A program made the translations under genes and the position numbers. Below the pieces are notes generated by a model. It was not told the DNA's origin and did no database searches. It saw nothing but the letters and a program-made list of their open reading frames with translations. This document shows, piece by piece, positions 43,847 to 53,113 of a DNA stretch of 64,000 nt. The DNA comes from Paenibacillus athensensis (lineage in GTDB: Bacteria > Bacillota > Bacilli > Paenibacillales > NBRC-103111), in the NCBI RefSeq assembly GCF_004514475.2, contig NZ_MYFO02000003.1, positions 248,001 to 312,000 of the forward strand. The letters run 5' to 3'. The number at the start of each line of letters is the position of its first letter. The first letter of the stretch is position 1.

Positions 43847-44845
43847 TCAAGGCTTGGCGGCAGCAGTCAGCTCCTGCAAAAAACCAAGCGTGCGGTTCAC
43901 ATACGTTTGCGGCTCGGCGCGGTACAGCAGTTCGTGCTGCGCGTTTGGCAAAATCCACAGCTGCGTAGCCGCAGAACCGTGCTGCTTGCCGTAAATCTCT
44001 TCAATCATCTCATACGGCGCTTTGTTGTCATCCGTACCGTGAATGAAGAAGAGCGGCATTTGATACGACGTGTTCATCACCTTTTGGTAGGGCACCTGCT
44101 GGAGACTGACTCCGTTGAGCAACGGATAGAACAGGCGAACCAGCGGAAGAGAAGGGAACTTGGGCAGATTCACATACTGCCGCATATTATGGTAGAGGGT
44201 GTCCGGATTCAGCAAAAAGGTGCTGTCCAGGATCATGCCCGAAATCTCTTTGTCGCTTTGCAAAGCCGCTTGCAGCGCCGTGCCGGCGCCCATTGAAAAT
44301 CCCCACACGAAGATCGGTCCCGACGACATCTGCTTGGCAAAATCCACAGCCCCGAGCAGCTCCTGCGATTCCTGCACGCCTCCGGTCACAATGCGCTCTC
44401 CGCCCGGCTGAACATAGCCGTAATCGAACATCAGCACGTTATAGCCCTGCATATGCAGCTCGCGCGCCAGATTGTACAGCGGAACCCACAGCTCCTCGCG
44501 ATTGCCGCCGTAGCCGTGCGAGAAAATGACGGTTTTGTCGGAGCTGCCCGGAACGTACCAGCCGTTCAGATGCGAAGTCCCGTTGCGGCTCGGAAACGTG
44601 ATGTTGTCGTAGGGCAACCCGACGGCCGACATCGGATCGGCATGGAGCGGATCGATATGCGGACGCGCCAGCGTCCAAGCAATATAAGCGTGAAAGGAAA
44701 GCGTCATACTCGTAAACAGCACCAACAGCGAAAGCAACGCCGTGTAGAGGTACTTTTTGCGCGATTTGCGTCGGACGAGCGGATAAGAAGCCGTTTGCTC
44801 CAAAGGGGGGTGGAGCGCTCCCGTGGTAACAGATGTGGTGGACAT
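43847..44845 (-). CDS. Membrane-anchored alpha/beta hydrolase
   Basis: 332 aa. One N-terminal membrane helix (KYLYTALLSLLVLFTSMTLS) precedes an alpha/beta-hydrolase fold: HGYGGNREELW (oxyanion), nucleophile elbow GFSMGAGTA, Asp in FFIHGTDDNKAPYE and His in LPNAQHELL. The catalytic domain is expected outside the cell, by the positive-inside rule. Substrate unknown, perhaps an ester or lipid. It resembles YqkD/YfhR-type hydrolases. Divergent from the IclR gene and with its own promoter. Confidence 0.85.
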   Translation of the reverse strand: MSTTSVTTGALHPPLEQTASYPLVRRKSRKKYLYTALLSLLVLFTSMTLSFHAYIAWTLARPHIDPLHADPMSAVGLPYDNITFPSRNGTSHLNGWYVPGSSDKTVIFSHGYGGNREELWVPLYNLARELHMQGYNVLMFDYGYVQPGGERIVTGGVQESQELLGAVDFAKQMSSGPIFVWGFSMGAGTALQAALQSDKEISGMILDSTFLLNPDTLYHNMRQYVNLPKFPSLPLVRLFYPLLNGVSLQQVPYQKVMNTSYQMPLFFIHGTDDNKAPYEMIEEIYGKQHGSAATQLWILPNAQHELLYRAEPQTYVNRTLGFLQELTAAAKP

Positions 44846-44954
44846 GGCGGGTCCCTCCTTGAAGACGGTGCGGGTGAAATCGGCTGATGCAAGAGGAGAG
44901 AGGAAAATTGCGGCAATTCGGCGAAATTTTCAGATAATTAATCTCCGTACTTTT

Positions 44955-44983
44955 ATAGTAAGCTGGATGCGCTTTCAAGTCAA
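44955..44983 (-). promoter_or_regulatory. Promoter of the alpha/beta hydrolase
   Basis: On the minus strand: TTGACT (44983-44978), 17-bp spacer, TACTAT (44960-44955), 110 bp upstream of the start. The 508-bp gap to the IclR gene holds this, an IclR-type palindrome and no gene. Confidence 0.7.
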
Positions 44984-45311
44984 TTGAAGTACACAATTGT
45001 AAGAGGGCTGTAATCGTTCTGTAACACAAAACAAATTATGCCAAAAAGCTGCCGCAAAGGGGCGCGGCTCACTGTCCGGCTTGGCGTTTGCCGGTGGTTG
45101 CGGGCTAATCTTCCGGGCGAAACGGATCGGGATTTGCCCTGTCTATCGGCGCTGCCGCGTTGCGTTAGTTGAACTTACCGCGATGGGAAAAGCCGCTGCA
45201 GGCTGGCAGGAAAGCCATCGCCAAGCTGGTAAGCGAGCCCGTGCAAGAGTCGGCGACTTGCGATTTTCGGCTTTACGGCTACCGGCGCATTCGGTATACT
45301 GAAGATAGTCA

Positions 45312-45328
45312 GTTTCATATAGTGAAAC
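45312..45328. promoter_or_regulatory. Candidate IclR-family operator
   Basis: GTTTCA-TATAG-TGAAAC, a 6-bp inverted repeat with a 5-bp centre, 25 bp before the IclR start and just after a TATACT -10-like box at 45295. IclR regulators bind short A/T-rich palindromes at their own promoter. Confidence 0.45.
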
Positions 45329-45353
45329 CAACGAACGAAAGCGGTGGAGCCGA

Positions 45354-46097
45354 TTGGAAGACTCAAAATTAACGGTCCGCGCTGTAGAGCGCGCTTTGGA
45401 TATTTTGTTATGTTTTACCGATGCTGCCGAGCTGAGCTTGACGGAAATCGCCGGCCGTGCCGAGCTGCATAAAAGTACAGTACACCGGCTGCTCGCTTCG
45501 CTGGAGGGCAAGGGCTTCGTCATGCGCGATGCGGCCACGGATAAATACCGGCTGGGCTATCGACTCTGGGAGTTGTCGGCCAATTTGTCCCAAGAGGGCG
45601 ATCCGAGCGTGCTGCTGCTGCCGGAGATGGAACGGCTACGCGATCAACTGGGCGAGACGATCTCGCTGTATGTGCAGGACGGGCTGGAGCGCGTGCGCAT
45701 TCAGGCTGTGCAGAGCAACCACGCGATCCGACGGGTCGCGCCGGTTGGCGCGCGCATGCCGCTTTATGTAGGCGCGTCCAGCAAGGTGCTGGTCGCGTTC
45801 GCCGATCCGGCGCTGGCCGAGCGGCTGCTGGCGACCAGCGTCTGGCCGGCTGCGCTCGATGGCGAGTCGTTCCGCCAGCAGCTCGCGGAAACGCGTCGGC
45901 TCGGCTACGCGACGAGCGTCGAGGAGCGCGAGCCGGGCGCAGCCGCTGTGGCTGCGCCGATTGTCGCGCGCGGCGGACGATGGGTCGCCGCGCTGGCCGT
46001 ATCAGGTCCAGCTAACCGGCTGACGCTGGACCTGATGCAAGAGCAAGCGCCGCTGATCATGGAAGCGGCGCGGCGCATGGGCACGATGCTGCGTTAA
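45354..46097 (+). CDS. IclR-family transcription regulator
   Basis: 247 aa from TTG 45354 (GGTGGAG upstream). Winged HTH in VERALDILLCFTDAAELSLT and GRAELHKSTVHRLLASLEGK; effector domain with LPEMERLRDQLGETISLYVQ and the cluster REPGAAAVAAPIVARGG near the end. IclR proteins sense small carboxylates and control catabolic operons, but no such operon is adjacent; its targets may be itself or the divergent hydrolase. Terminator overlaps the stop. Confidence 0.9.
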   Translation: MEDSKLTVRAVERALDILLCFTDAAELSLTEIAGRAELHKSTVHRLLASLEGKGFVMRDAATDKYRLGYRLWELSANLSQEGDPSVLLLPEMERLRDQLGETISLYVQDGLERVRIQAVQSNHAIRRVAPVGARMPLYVGASSKVLVAFADPALAERLLATSVWPAALDGESFRQQLAETRRLGYATSVEEREPGAAAVAAPIVARGGRWVAALAVSGPANRLTLDLMQEQAPLIMEAARRMGTMLR

Positions 46098-46115
46098 GCG
46101 GCATCGTGTTTTTTT
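46082..46115 (+). terminator. Terminator of the IclR gene, overlapping its 3' end
   Basis: CACGATGC (46082-46089) pairs with GCATCGTG (46101-46108), then a T run. The left arm is inside the coding sequence. Confidence 0.85.
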
Positions 46116-46368
46116 GAGGCTGCCTGGCTTTGCAGCAGCCTTGTTCGGGCGGCTGCCCCGCGCCGCCATGCCTGCCCGCGAAACTCCCTCGCACGCAATC
46201 ACCCCGCGCCGCTGCGTCTTCGCGCTCTACCCGCTCGTACCCCGTCTTGGACGGCCTTCCAGCCCGTGCACCGCGCCTCCACCGATCTTGGCCCGGCTCT
46301 AACGGTTGGGCGTTCCGCCCTACGGTCATACTAGGAGAGTGAAGGCACAACAAAGGGGGCACACCGTC

Positions 46369-47289
46369 ATGCGCAAAGCGGCATCCATGCTGGCGATTTG
46401 GATCAGTCTGGTCAGCAATATCGTTCTGACAGCGCTCAAAATCGCCGTCGGCCTGCTGTTTCACAGCCAGGTGCTGGTCGCCGACGGCATTCACAACGCG
46501 GGAGACGTTATCGCCACAGCCACCGCGTACAGCTCGATGCGCGTATCGGCGAAGCCCGCCGATGCAGAGCATCCCTACGGCCACGGGAAAGCAGAGGTGC
46601 TTGGCGCGCTGATTGTCGCGATCATTCTCGGCGCTGCCGCCCTCTACATGGGCTATCACGCCGTTCACGCCTTGTTCGAGCCGCCGTCTGCGGCCCATCT
46701 GCTGGCCTTTGTCGCCGCGGTCGTCTCGCTCGTCTGGAAGCAGGCGCTGTTCGTCTATACGGTGCGCGCCGCCCGCGCTGCCAACAGCAAGGGGCTGCTT
46801 GCTACGGCTTACGACCATCTGGCCGATGTGTATGCGTCGATTGCCGCTTCCATCGGCATCGGTCTGGCCCTGCTCGGAGACCGCTACGGCGTGGGCTTGC
46901 TCGCCTACGGCGATCCGGTGGCCGGGCTGATCGTGTCGGCGCTCGTGCTGAAGCTGGCTTATGGCATGGGGCGCGAAGCGTTCGAGGTGCTGATGGAAAA
47001 AAGCGTCGAGCCGGCCCGCATGGCGCAATACGCCGCGCTCATCCGCACGGTGCCCGAGGTGAAGCGCATCGATCGGCTGCGCGCGCGCGAGCACGGCCAC
47101 TACATTCTCGTAGACGCCCGGGTGGGCGTACCCGGCACGCTGACGATTCAGGAGGGGCATGACATCAGCCGCACGATCAAGCGGACGATCATGGAAGCAA
47201 GCGGCGACGTGGATGAGGTGCTGGTCCATTTGAATCCGTGGTATGAGCAGGAAACGGGCAACCGGTCGGAGGAATCGGCGGAGCTTTGA
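46369..47289 (+). CDS. Cation diffusion facilitator transporter
   Basis: 306 aa. About five or six membrane helices; the metal-site motifs are VADGIHNAGDVIATAT (HxxxD on helix II), EHPYGHGKAEVL and YDHLADVYASIAASIG (HxxxD on helix V). The C-terminal cytoplasmic domain (EVKRIDRLRAREHGHYILVD) is present. CDF proteins export Zn, Mn, Fe or Co using proton exchange. ATG 46369 was chosen for AAAGGGGG about 9 bases upstream. Monocistronic, sharing a bidirectional terminator with acnA. Confidence 0.92.
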   Translation: MRKAASMLAIWISLVSNIVLTALKIAVGLLFHSQVLVADGIHNAGDVIATATAYSSMRVSAKPADAEHPYGHGKAEVLGALIVAIILGAAALYMGYHAVHALFEPPSAAHLLAFVAAVVSLVWKQALFVYTVRAARAANSKGLLATAYDHLADVYASIAASIGIGLALLGDRYGVGLLAYGDPVAGLIVSALVLKLAYGMGREAFEVLMEKSVEPARMAQYAALIRTVPEVKRIDRLRAREHGHYILVDARVGVPGTLTIQEGHDISRTIKRTIMEASGDVDEVLVHLNPWYEQETGNRSEESAEL

Positions 47290-47314
47290 ACGCCGCGGCA
47301 CCGCCAATGATGCC

Positions 47315-47361
47315 AAAAAAAGCGTCTGGATGCTGCCTAAGGGCAGGTCCAGACGCTTTTT
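47315..47361. terminator. Bidirectional terminator between the CDF gene and acnA
   Basis: AAAAGCGTCTGGA (47318-47330) pairs over 13 bp with TCCAGACGCTTTT (47348-47360). Confidence 0.9.
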
Positions 47362-47389
47362 GCATGCCGGATTCCAGGGAATCGGCGGA

Positions 47390-50107
47390 TTAGTTTTTCT
47401 CGGCGATGATTTGGCGCAGAACGGTTTGCAGGATACCGCCATTGCGATAGTAGTCCACATCGACCATGCTGTCCAGACGAACAAGCGCCTGGAAGTCGAA
47501 CGAGCTACCGTCTTCGCGCGTAGCGGTTACTGTTACCGTTTGACCTGGCTGAACTTCGTTGCTCAGACCTGTGATGTCAAACGTCTCGCGGCCCGTAATG
47601 CCAAGCGATTTCCAGCTGTGGCCTTCGGTGAATTGCAGCGGCAGAACGCCCATGCCGACGAGGTTGCTGCGGTGAATCCGCTCGAAGCTTTCGGCGATAA
47701 CGGCTTTGACGCCCAGCAGGAACGTGCCTTTGGCCGCCCAGTCGCGGGAGCTGCCTGTGCCGTATTCTTTGCCGGCGATGACGACGAGGTTTTGACCTTG
47801 GTCTTGATATTGCATCGAAGCGTCATAGATCGACATGACTTCGCCGGTAGGCAGGTAAGTCGTAACGCCGCCTTCGGTGCCTGGAGCAACCTGGTTGCGG
47901 ATACGGATGTTGGCGAACGTGCCGCGCATCATAACTTCGTGGTTGCCGCGGCGGGAGCCGTACGAGTTGAAGTCTTCTTTTTTCACGCCATGCTCGATCA
48001 GATACGTACCCGCAGGGCTGTCGACCTTGATGTTGCCGGCCGGGGAGATGTGGTCCGTTGTGACCGAATCGCCCATGAGCGCCAGCGTTTTTGCGCCGCG
48101 GATGTCCTTGATGTCGTCCAGCACCGTACCGAGGTCGGTGAAGAACGGAGGCTCTTGAATGTAAGTCGAGTTTTTGTCGAACTCGTACAGATCGCCTTCC
48201 GGAACTTCGATGGCGTTAAAGCGCTCGTTGGCGCGGAATACGTTGCTGTATTTGTCGCGGAACATTTGCGCGTTGATCGCTGTGCCCAGCGCTTCCTGAA
48301 TTTCCTGGTTCGTAGGCCAGATGTCCTTCAGGTAGACCGGCTGGTTGCTTTGATCGTAGCCGATCGGTTCATTGGCCAGATCGATGTTGACCGTGCCTGC
48401 GAGCGCGTAAGCGACGACCAGCGGCGGCGAAGCCAGATAGTTGGCTTTGACCTGCGCATGCACGCGACCTTCAAAGTTCCGGTTACCGGAAAGCACGGCA
48501 GCAACCGTCATATCGTTGTCGGCAATCGTTTTGCTGACTTCGTCAGGCAGCGGACCGGAATTGCCGATACAAGTGGCGCAGCCATAGCCGGCCACGTGGA
48601 AGCCCAGCGCCTCGAGCGGCTCGAGCAATCCGGCTTTCGTCAGATACTCGGTGACGACGAGGGAGCCCGGCGTGAGGGAGCTTTTTACGTAAGCAGGCTT
48701 TCTCAGACCGCGAGCGACTGCTTTTTTGGCTACGAGTCCGGCGCCGAGCATAACGCTTGGGTTGGACGTATTCGTACAGGACGTAATCGCTGCGATGACG
48801 ACAGCGCCCGTGCCCATTTTGACCGTTTCGCCATTGGCATACTCCACGTTGTTGACTTCGGCGATTTTCTCTTCGGAGAGGCCGTAGCCGCCTTTGTCGA
48901 TTGGCGTGCGGATGATCGAGTTGAACGCTTCTTTCATGTTGGTCAGCTCAACGCGGTCTTGCGGACGTTTCGGACCGGCAAGGCTTGGCACCACGGCGCC
49001 GAGATCAAGCTCGATCACGTCGGTGAACACAGGGTCAGGCGTGCTGTCTGTGCGGTACATGCCTTGCGCTTTATAGTAAGCTTCGACGAGCGCGATTTGC
49101 TCTTCGTCGCGGCCAGTGCTTCTCAGGTAGTTCAGCGTTTCATGGTCAACCGGGAAGAAACCAACTGTTGCGCCATATTCAGGAGCCATGTTGGCTACTG
49201 TCGCACGGTCAGCCAGCGAGATGTTGCTCAGGCCAGGGCCGTAGAACTCGACGAATTTGCCGACAACGCCTTTTTTACGCAGCATTTGCGTAACCGTCAG
49301 CGCAAGGTCGGTCGCTGTAGCGCCTTCGGCCAGATTGCCGGTCAGCTTGAAGCCGATGACTTCCGGAGCGACGAAATAAAGCGGTTGGCCGAGCATGCCG
49401 GCTTCCGCCTCAATGCCGCCTACGCCCCAGCCGACAACGCCAAGACCGTTGATCATCGTTGTATGGGAGTCGGTGCCGACGAGGGAATCCGGGTACACGA
49501 CGGTTTCGCCGTCAATGGTTCTCGTTGCGGCCACGGATGCCAGATATTCAAGGTTTACCTGATGCACGATGCCGGTTGATGGAGGTACGGCGCGGAAATT
49601 GTCGAAGGCCGTTTGCGCCCAACGCAGGAAACGGTAGCGCTCCTCGTTGCGTTCAAACTCCAGATTGATGTTGATGTCCAGCGCGTCCGGGGAACCGAAA
49701 GCGTCAACCATAACGGAGTGGTCGATGACGAGGTCGACCGGCACGAGCGGGTTGATCCGTTTCGGATCTCCGCCTTCGCGGGCCATCGTCGCGCGCATAG
49801 CTGCCAGATCGACGACAACCGGAACGCCGGTGAAGTCCTGCAGCACGATGCGGGCAGGGATGAACGGAATTTCTTTGTTATCGTCGCGGCCGTTGGCCCA
49901 GCCGGCGATTTGCTTGACGTGCTCGCTGGTGATCGCTCTGCCGTCGAATTGACGGACAGCGGCTTCGAGTAGCACCTTAATGGAGAACGGCAGGTTACTG
50001 ATGGTGCCGTTGCCTTGGCTTTCGAAATCGGGCAGGCTGTAGTACTGATACTCTTTGTTTCCGACGCTAAGCTGCTTGCGAACGGAAAACGCGTCCTTTT
50101 GAGACAT
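47390..50107 (-). CDS. acnA: Aconitate hydratase
   Basis: 905 aa, full length. The Fe-S cluster cysteines are in [16 protein letters not shown] and [65 protein letters not shown] and [14 protein letters not shown] are the usual substrate motifs. It interconverts citrate and isocitrate in the TCA cycle and, when iron-free, may bind mRNA. Start at 50107 follows AAGGAGGA. Promoter TTTACG-17-TATACT lies upstream. The opposite strand carries a long open frame, an artefact of codon bias. Confidence 0.97.
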   Translation of the reverse strand: MSQKDAFSVRKQLSVGNKEYQYYSLPDFESQGNGTISNLPFSIKVLLEAAVRQFDGRAITSEHVKQIAGWANGRDDNKEIPFIPARIVLQDFTGVPVVVDLAAMRATMAREGGDPKRINPLVPVDLVIDHSVMVDAFGSPDALDININLEFERNEERYRFLRWAQTAFDNFRAVPPSTGIVHQVNLEYLASVAATRTIDGETVVYPDSLVGTDSHTTMINGLGVVGWGVGGIEAEAGMLGQPLYFVAPEVIGFKLTGNLAEGATATDLALTVTQMLRKKGVVGKFVEFYGPGLSNISLADRATVANMAPEYGATVGFFPVDHETLNYLRSTGRDEEQIALVEAYYKAQGMYRTDSTPDPVFTDVIELDLGAVVPSLAGPKRPQDRVELTNMKEAFNSIIRTPIDKGGYGLSEEKIAEVNNVEYANGETVKMGTGAVVIAAITSCTNTSNPSVMLGAGLVAKKAVARGLRKPAYVKSSLTPGSLVVTEYLTKAGLLEPLEALGFHVAGYGCATCIGNSGPLPDEVSKTIADNDMTVAAVLSGNRNFEGRVHAQVKANYLASPPLVVAYALAGTVNIDLANEPIGYDQSNQPVYLKDIWPTNQEIQEALGTAINAQMFRDKYSNVFRANERFNAIEVPEGDLYEFDKNSTYIQEPPFFTDLGTVLDDIKDIRGAKTLALMGDSVTTDHISPAGNIKVDSPAGTYLIEHGVKKEDFNSYGSRRGNHEVMMRGTFANIRIRNQVAPGTEGGVTTYLPTGEVMSIYDASMQYQDQGQNLVVIAGKEYGTGSSRDWAAKGTFLLGVKAVIAESFERIHRSNLVGMGVLPLQFTEGHSWKSLGITGRETFDITGLSNEVQPGQTVTVTATREDGSSFDFQALVRLDSMVDVDYYRNGGILQTVLRQIIAEKN

Positions 50108-50191
50108 GAACAATTCCTCCTTGAATGCAATCTGCTTCTTCTCGATTAGTTTCATCTAATGAAACTCAATTTCAAAAAATCCTCACCTTTA

Positions 50192-50220
50192 AGTATAGCG
50201 GTTTGACCAGTCGCCGTAAA
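50192..50220 (-). promoter_or_regulatory. acnA promoter
   Basis: On the minus strand: TTTACG (50220-50215), 17-bp spacer, TATACT (50197-50192). The 346-bp gap to the divergent gene at 50454 contains no other feature that I recognise. Confidence 0.6.
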
Positions 50221-50453
50221 GGATTAATTGCGCTTATAGTCCTACAAATTTACTGCTCGCCTGCCTGAAAGCGCCGGCAGCGTCCCGTAGTAGAGTTTCC
50301 TAAAATCGCGTTATTACAAGCGGCAATCATGTTTGCCGGATTTTTCTCATATATTGGAATCAATTCTCATCTGCGGAGCAGCATGTCCGCCGATCGGGGC
50401 CGCGCTGCTGCGCAGCAGCCTTCGGCTGCGGATTTCATGAGGGAGGTAACGGA

Positions 50454-51455
50454 ATGTCCTGGAAAACTGCGCTCTATCATTATGTCTATGCCAAAAATCA
50501 GGCGGAGTTGGAGGGGCGCGCCGAGCCGATGGCTCCCTATGTCGCCGATGCCGGGTTCCTGCGCGACCAGCAGCAGCGGCTGGCCCGACTGGCCGACAGC
50601 CTGCGCGAGCGCGGCGCGCGGCCGCTGCGCTGCGAAACGAAGCTGCGGCTGGCCGGAGTCAAGGAAAGCGGCGGCGGCATCGTCGCCGACATTGAGCTGC
50701 GCCGCAGCCTGCTGTACCGCATCGGTACGGTCGAGCATACTGAGGAGCGGGCCGAGCCTGAGCGGCTGACGCTGCGCGAAGAGGACGGCCGTTGGCGGAT
50801 TCGCGGTCTGGAGAGCCGCTTGTCCGAGCGTCAGACGCCGCCGGGCGGGCGCGCCGGTATTTTTCCGCCGTTTGCCGAGCCCGCTCTCCGTTCGCCTTCC
50901 CTTCCTTATATTAACTATAGTATACTCAACACCGGGGAACCGCCTTCCCGCAATCCCGGATATAACCGGGCCAAAGCGGTGGCGTATGCCGAGCGCTGGT
51001 GGAATTCGGCCAATCCCGCTTATTTGACTTTTGAGGTCGATTGCACCAATTATGTCTCGCAATGTCTCTTTGCAGGGAAAGGCGCGATGGACTATACTGG
51101 GAAAAGGGAAGCGGGCTGGTGGTATGCCGGCAAGCAAGGCGGTCAGGAGCTGTGGAGCTACAGCTGGGCTGTTGCGCACAGCCTGCAGGCTTATGCGGTC
51201 GGCCGCCGGTCGATTTTCCACGGTGAAGCGGTGGAGCGCCCCGAGATGCTCGTGCCCGGCGACATCATCAGCTATGATTGGGACGGAGACGGACGGTATC
51301 AGCACAATGCGATTGTGACGGCGCTGGACGCCGGCGGCATGCCGCTGGTCAATGCGCATACCTATAACAGCCGCGCCCGGTATTGGGAATACCGCGACTC
51401 GCCGGCATGGACGGAGCGGACCCGGTACGCCTTCGTGCGGATTGCCGACGAATAA
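50454..51455 (+). CDS. Amidase-domain protein (PF12671-like)
   Basis: 333 aa. The second half is the amidase domain: GYNRAKAVAYAERWWNS, catalytic Cys in VDCTNYVSQCLFAGKGAMD, YSWAVAHSL, GDIISYDWDGDGRYQHNAIV (His) and VNAHTYNSR. Members are papain-like cell-wall or amide hydrolases. The N-terminal 150 residues have no recognised fold and there is no signal peptide, so the site of action is unclear. ATG with GAGGGAGGTAACGG upstream. Next gene is ddl, 32 bp on, hinting at a cell-wall unit. Confidence 0.85.
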   Translation: MSWKTALYHYVYAKNQAELEGRAEPMAPYVADAGFLRDQQQRLARLADSLRERGARPLRCETKLRLAGVKESGGGIVADIELRRSLLYRIGTVEHTEERAEPERLTLREEDGRWRIRGLESRLSERQTPPGGRAGIFPPFAEPALRSPSLPYINYSILNTGEPPSRNPGYNRAKAVAYAERWWNSANPAYLTFEVDCTNYVSQCLFAGKGAMDYTGKREAGWWYAGKQGGQELWSYSWAVAHSLQAYAVGRRSIFHGEAVERPEMLVPGDIISYDWDGDGRYQHNAIVTALDAGGMPLVNAHTYNSRARYWEYRDSPAWTERTRYAFVRIADE

Positions 51456-51487
51456 ACGAGGAAATGACATATAGATGGAGGTACGGC

Positions 51488-52585
51488 ATGGACCGTAAAA
51501 TACGAGTAGGTCTGATCTACGGAGGCAAATCCGGAGAGCATGACGTGTCGCTGCAAACCGCGCTGGCGGTCATCAAGGCGATGGATTTTGAAAAATATGA
51601 AATTACCCCCTTTTACATAACGAAGATGGGCGAGTGGCGCAGCGGAAGTCCGCTGCCCGGTCCGGTGGACGGAGTCAAGGCGCTGACCTTCGAAGCGGGG
51701 GCGGCCGGCGGAGAAGCGTCATTTGCGCTTGCTCCGATTTTTGGCGCTTCCGGCGCGGCTGCCCGTCTGGACGTGGCGTTGCCGCTTCTACACGGCACCT
51801 TCGGCGAAGACGGCACGATTCAAGGCTTGTTCGAGATCGCCGATATTCCTTATGTCGGCACCGGCGTGCTGGCCTCCGCCGTCGGTATGGATAAAGTGAT
51901 GATGAAGAAGGTTTTTGCCCAGGAAGGACTTCCGCAGTGCGTGTTCCGTCATTTCACGCGGACGCAGTGGGAGCGGAACCAGGAGTATTTATTGACGGAG
52001 ACTGAGGTGTCCATCGGTTACCCGTGTTTTGTCAAGCCGGCCAATCTCGGCTCCAGCGTCGGCATTTCCAAGGTGCGCAACCGCGAGGAACTGCTTGATG
52101 CCGTCAGCTTTGCGTTCCGATACGACCGCAAGGTCATTATTGAAGAGAACATCGACGCGCGCGAGATCGAAGTCAGCGTGCTCGGCAACGACGAACCGAT
52201 GGCTTCGGTGCCGGGCGAAGTCGTATCGTCGAATGAATTTTATGATTATAAAGCCAAATATATCGACGGCAAGTCGGCCATGATCATTCCCGCCGATGTT
52301 CCCGCCGAGCTGGCAAAACAGCTGCAGGAGCTGGCGATTCGCGCGTTTCAGGCGATTGACGGCAGCGGCTTGTCGCGGGTCGATTTCTTCGTCGGCAAAA
52401 CCGACGGCAGCATTTACGTCAACGAAATCAACACGATGCCGGGCTTTACCCCGTTCAGCATGTATCCCCTGCTGTGGAAGGAGTCGGGCAAGCCGTACCG
52501 CGAGCTGCTTGACGATTTGATCCGCCTGGCGCTGGAGCGGCATGAAGCGAAGCAGCGCATCCAATATACTTTTGATGTGGAGTAG
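51488..52585 (+). CDS. ddl: D-alanine-D-alanine ligase
   Basis: 365 aa. VGLIYGGKSGEHDVSLQTA, LPLLHGTFGEDGTIQGLFE, YVGTGVLASAVGMDKVMMK and the ATP-grasp FVKPANLGSSVGISKV with VNEINTMPGFTPFSMYPLL leave little doubt. It joins two D-Ala for peptidoglycan. ATG 51488 has GATGGAGGTACGGC upstream. The residue triad for D-Ala specificity is Tyr-type (SMYPLLW), arguing against a D-lactate ligase. It directly precedes a small gene with no gap. Confidence 0.96.
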   Translation: MDRKIRVGLIYGGKSGEHDVSLQTALAVIKAMDFEKYEITPFYITKMGEWRSGSPLPGPVDGVKALTFEAGAAGGEASFALAPIFGASGAAARLDVALPLLHGTFGEDGTIQGLFEIADIPYVGTGVLASAVGMDKVMMKKVFAQEGLPQCVFRHFTRTQWERNQEYLLTETEVSIGYPCFVKPANLGSSVGISKVRNREELLDAVSFAFRYDRKVIIEENIDAREIEVSVLGNDEPMASVPGEVVSSNEFYDYKAKYIDGKSAMIIPADVPAELAKQLQELAIRAFQAIDGSGLSRVDFFVGKTDGSIYVNEINTMPGFTPFSMYPLLWKESGKPYRELLDDLIRLALERHEAKQRIQYTFDVE

Positions 52586-52909
52586 ATGAAGATGGGATTT
52601 GAAACCGAATTTAACTCCGTGTGCAAATTCAAATCGGAGCAGGAGCTTTATGAGCTGCTGGAGTACGGCCGCGGCAAAATGGTCAAAAGCGGCTTCCGCG
52701 TCTATCCGACCGGGCAAAAGGTCATCGCCTACACGCCGGACAATCAGGCAATTGCCATCGTTAAGATCGTTGCTTCGATCGCCGAAATCAATTTTCAGGG
52801 CGAAGAAGTGACGCAGGTGGAGATGGAGCTAGTGCGTCGCCTGAGCGATGAAGAGGCGCGCGTACAGACGGCGTTGGCCGACGAGATGTTTTTTGGCGAG
52901 CGGGCTTAA
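52586..52909 (+). CDS. Small conserved hypothetical protein, 107 aa
   Basis: ATG begins one base after the ddl stop, so translation is coupled. Features: GFETEFNSVCKFKSEQELYE, then SGFRVYPTGQKVIAYTPDNQ and EMELVRRLSDEEARVQTALA. Short alternating strands and a helix, no membrane span. The family may be DUF2584-like, but I am unsure. The ATG two codons later is also possible. It is probably cytosolic and co-expressed with ddl. Confidence 0.7.
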   Translation: MKMGFETEFNSVCKFKSEQELYELLEYGRGKMVKSGFRVYPTGQKVIAYTPDNQAIAIVKIVASIAEINFQGEEVTQVEMELVRRLSDEEARVQTALADEMFFGERA

Positions 52910-52938
52910 GGTGAAGGCAAGAAGAGAGGAAGCGAAGG

Positions 52939-52970
52939 GGCATTTCCGTTGCGGCGGGAGTGCCTTTTTT
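52939..52970 (+). terminator. Terminator of the amidase-ddl unit
   Basis: GGCATTTCC (52939-52947) pairs with GGGAGTGCC (52956-52964), with two or three G-U pairs, then TTTTTT. Confidence 0.7.
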
Positions 52971-53113
52971 GCGTGGAAATGGGCGGATCTGTAAGGTCGG
53001 ACAGCAGCTGCATGGCCGCCAAGCGGGCGTCCGGTTTGCATAGTTCTGGCAGCGCGGGGAGACGCTAACGATGGACGATAACTATCGGAACAAATTGCTG
53101 GGGGGCTTTATTG

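Noticed and set aside
44846-45353. A further gene in the 508-bp gap between the hydrolase and IclR genes
   Set aside because: Short frames there have no ribosome site and no recognisable product; the divergent promoter and palindrome account for the space.
47243-49579. A 778-codon open frame on the plus strand opposite acnA
   Set aside because: It is antisense to an unmistakable aconitase, has no ribosome site or known domain, and is explained by GC-rich codon bias. The same holds for long antisense frames over cheA, nrdE, the stalk-domain gene and the large surface protein.
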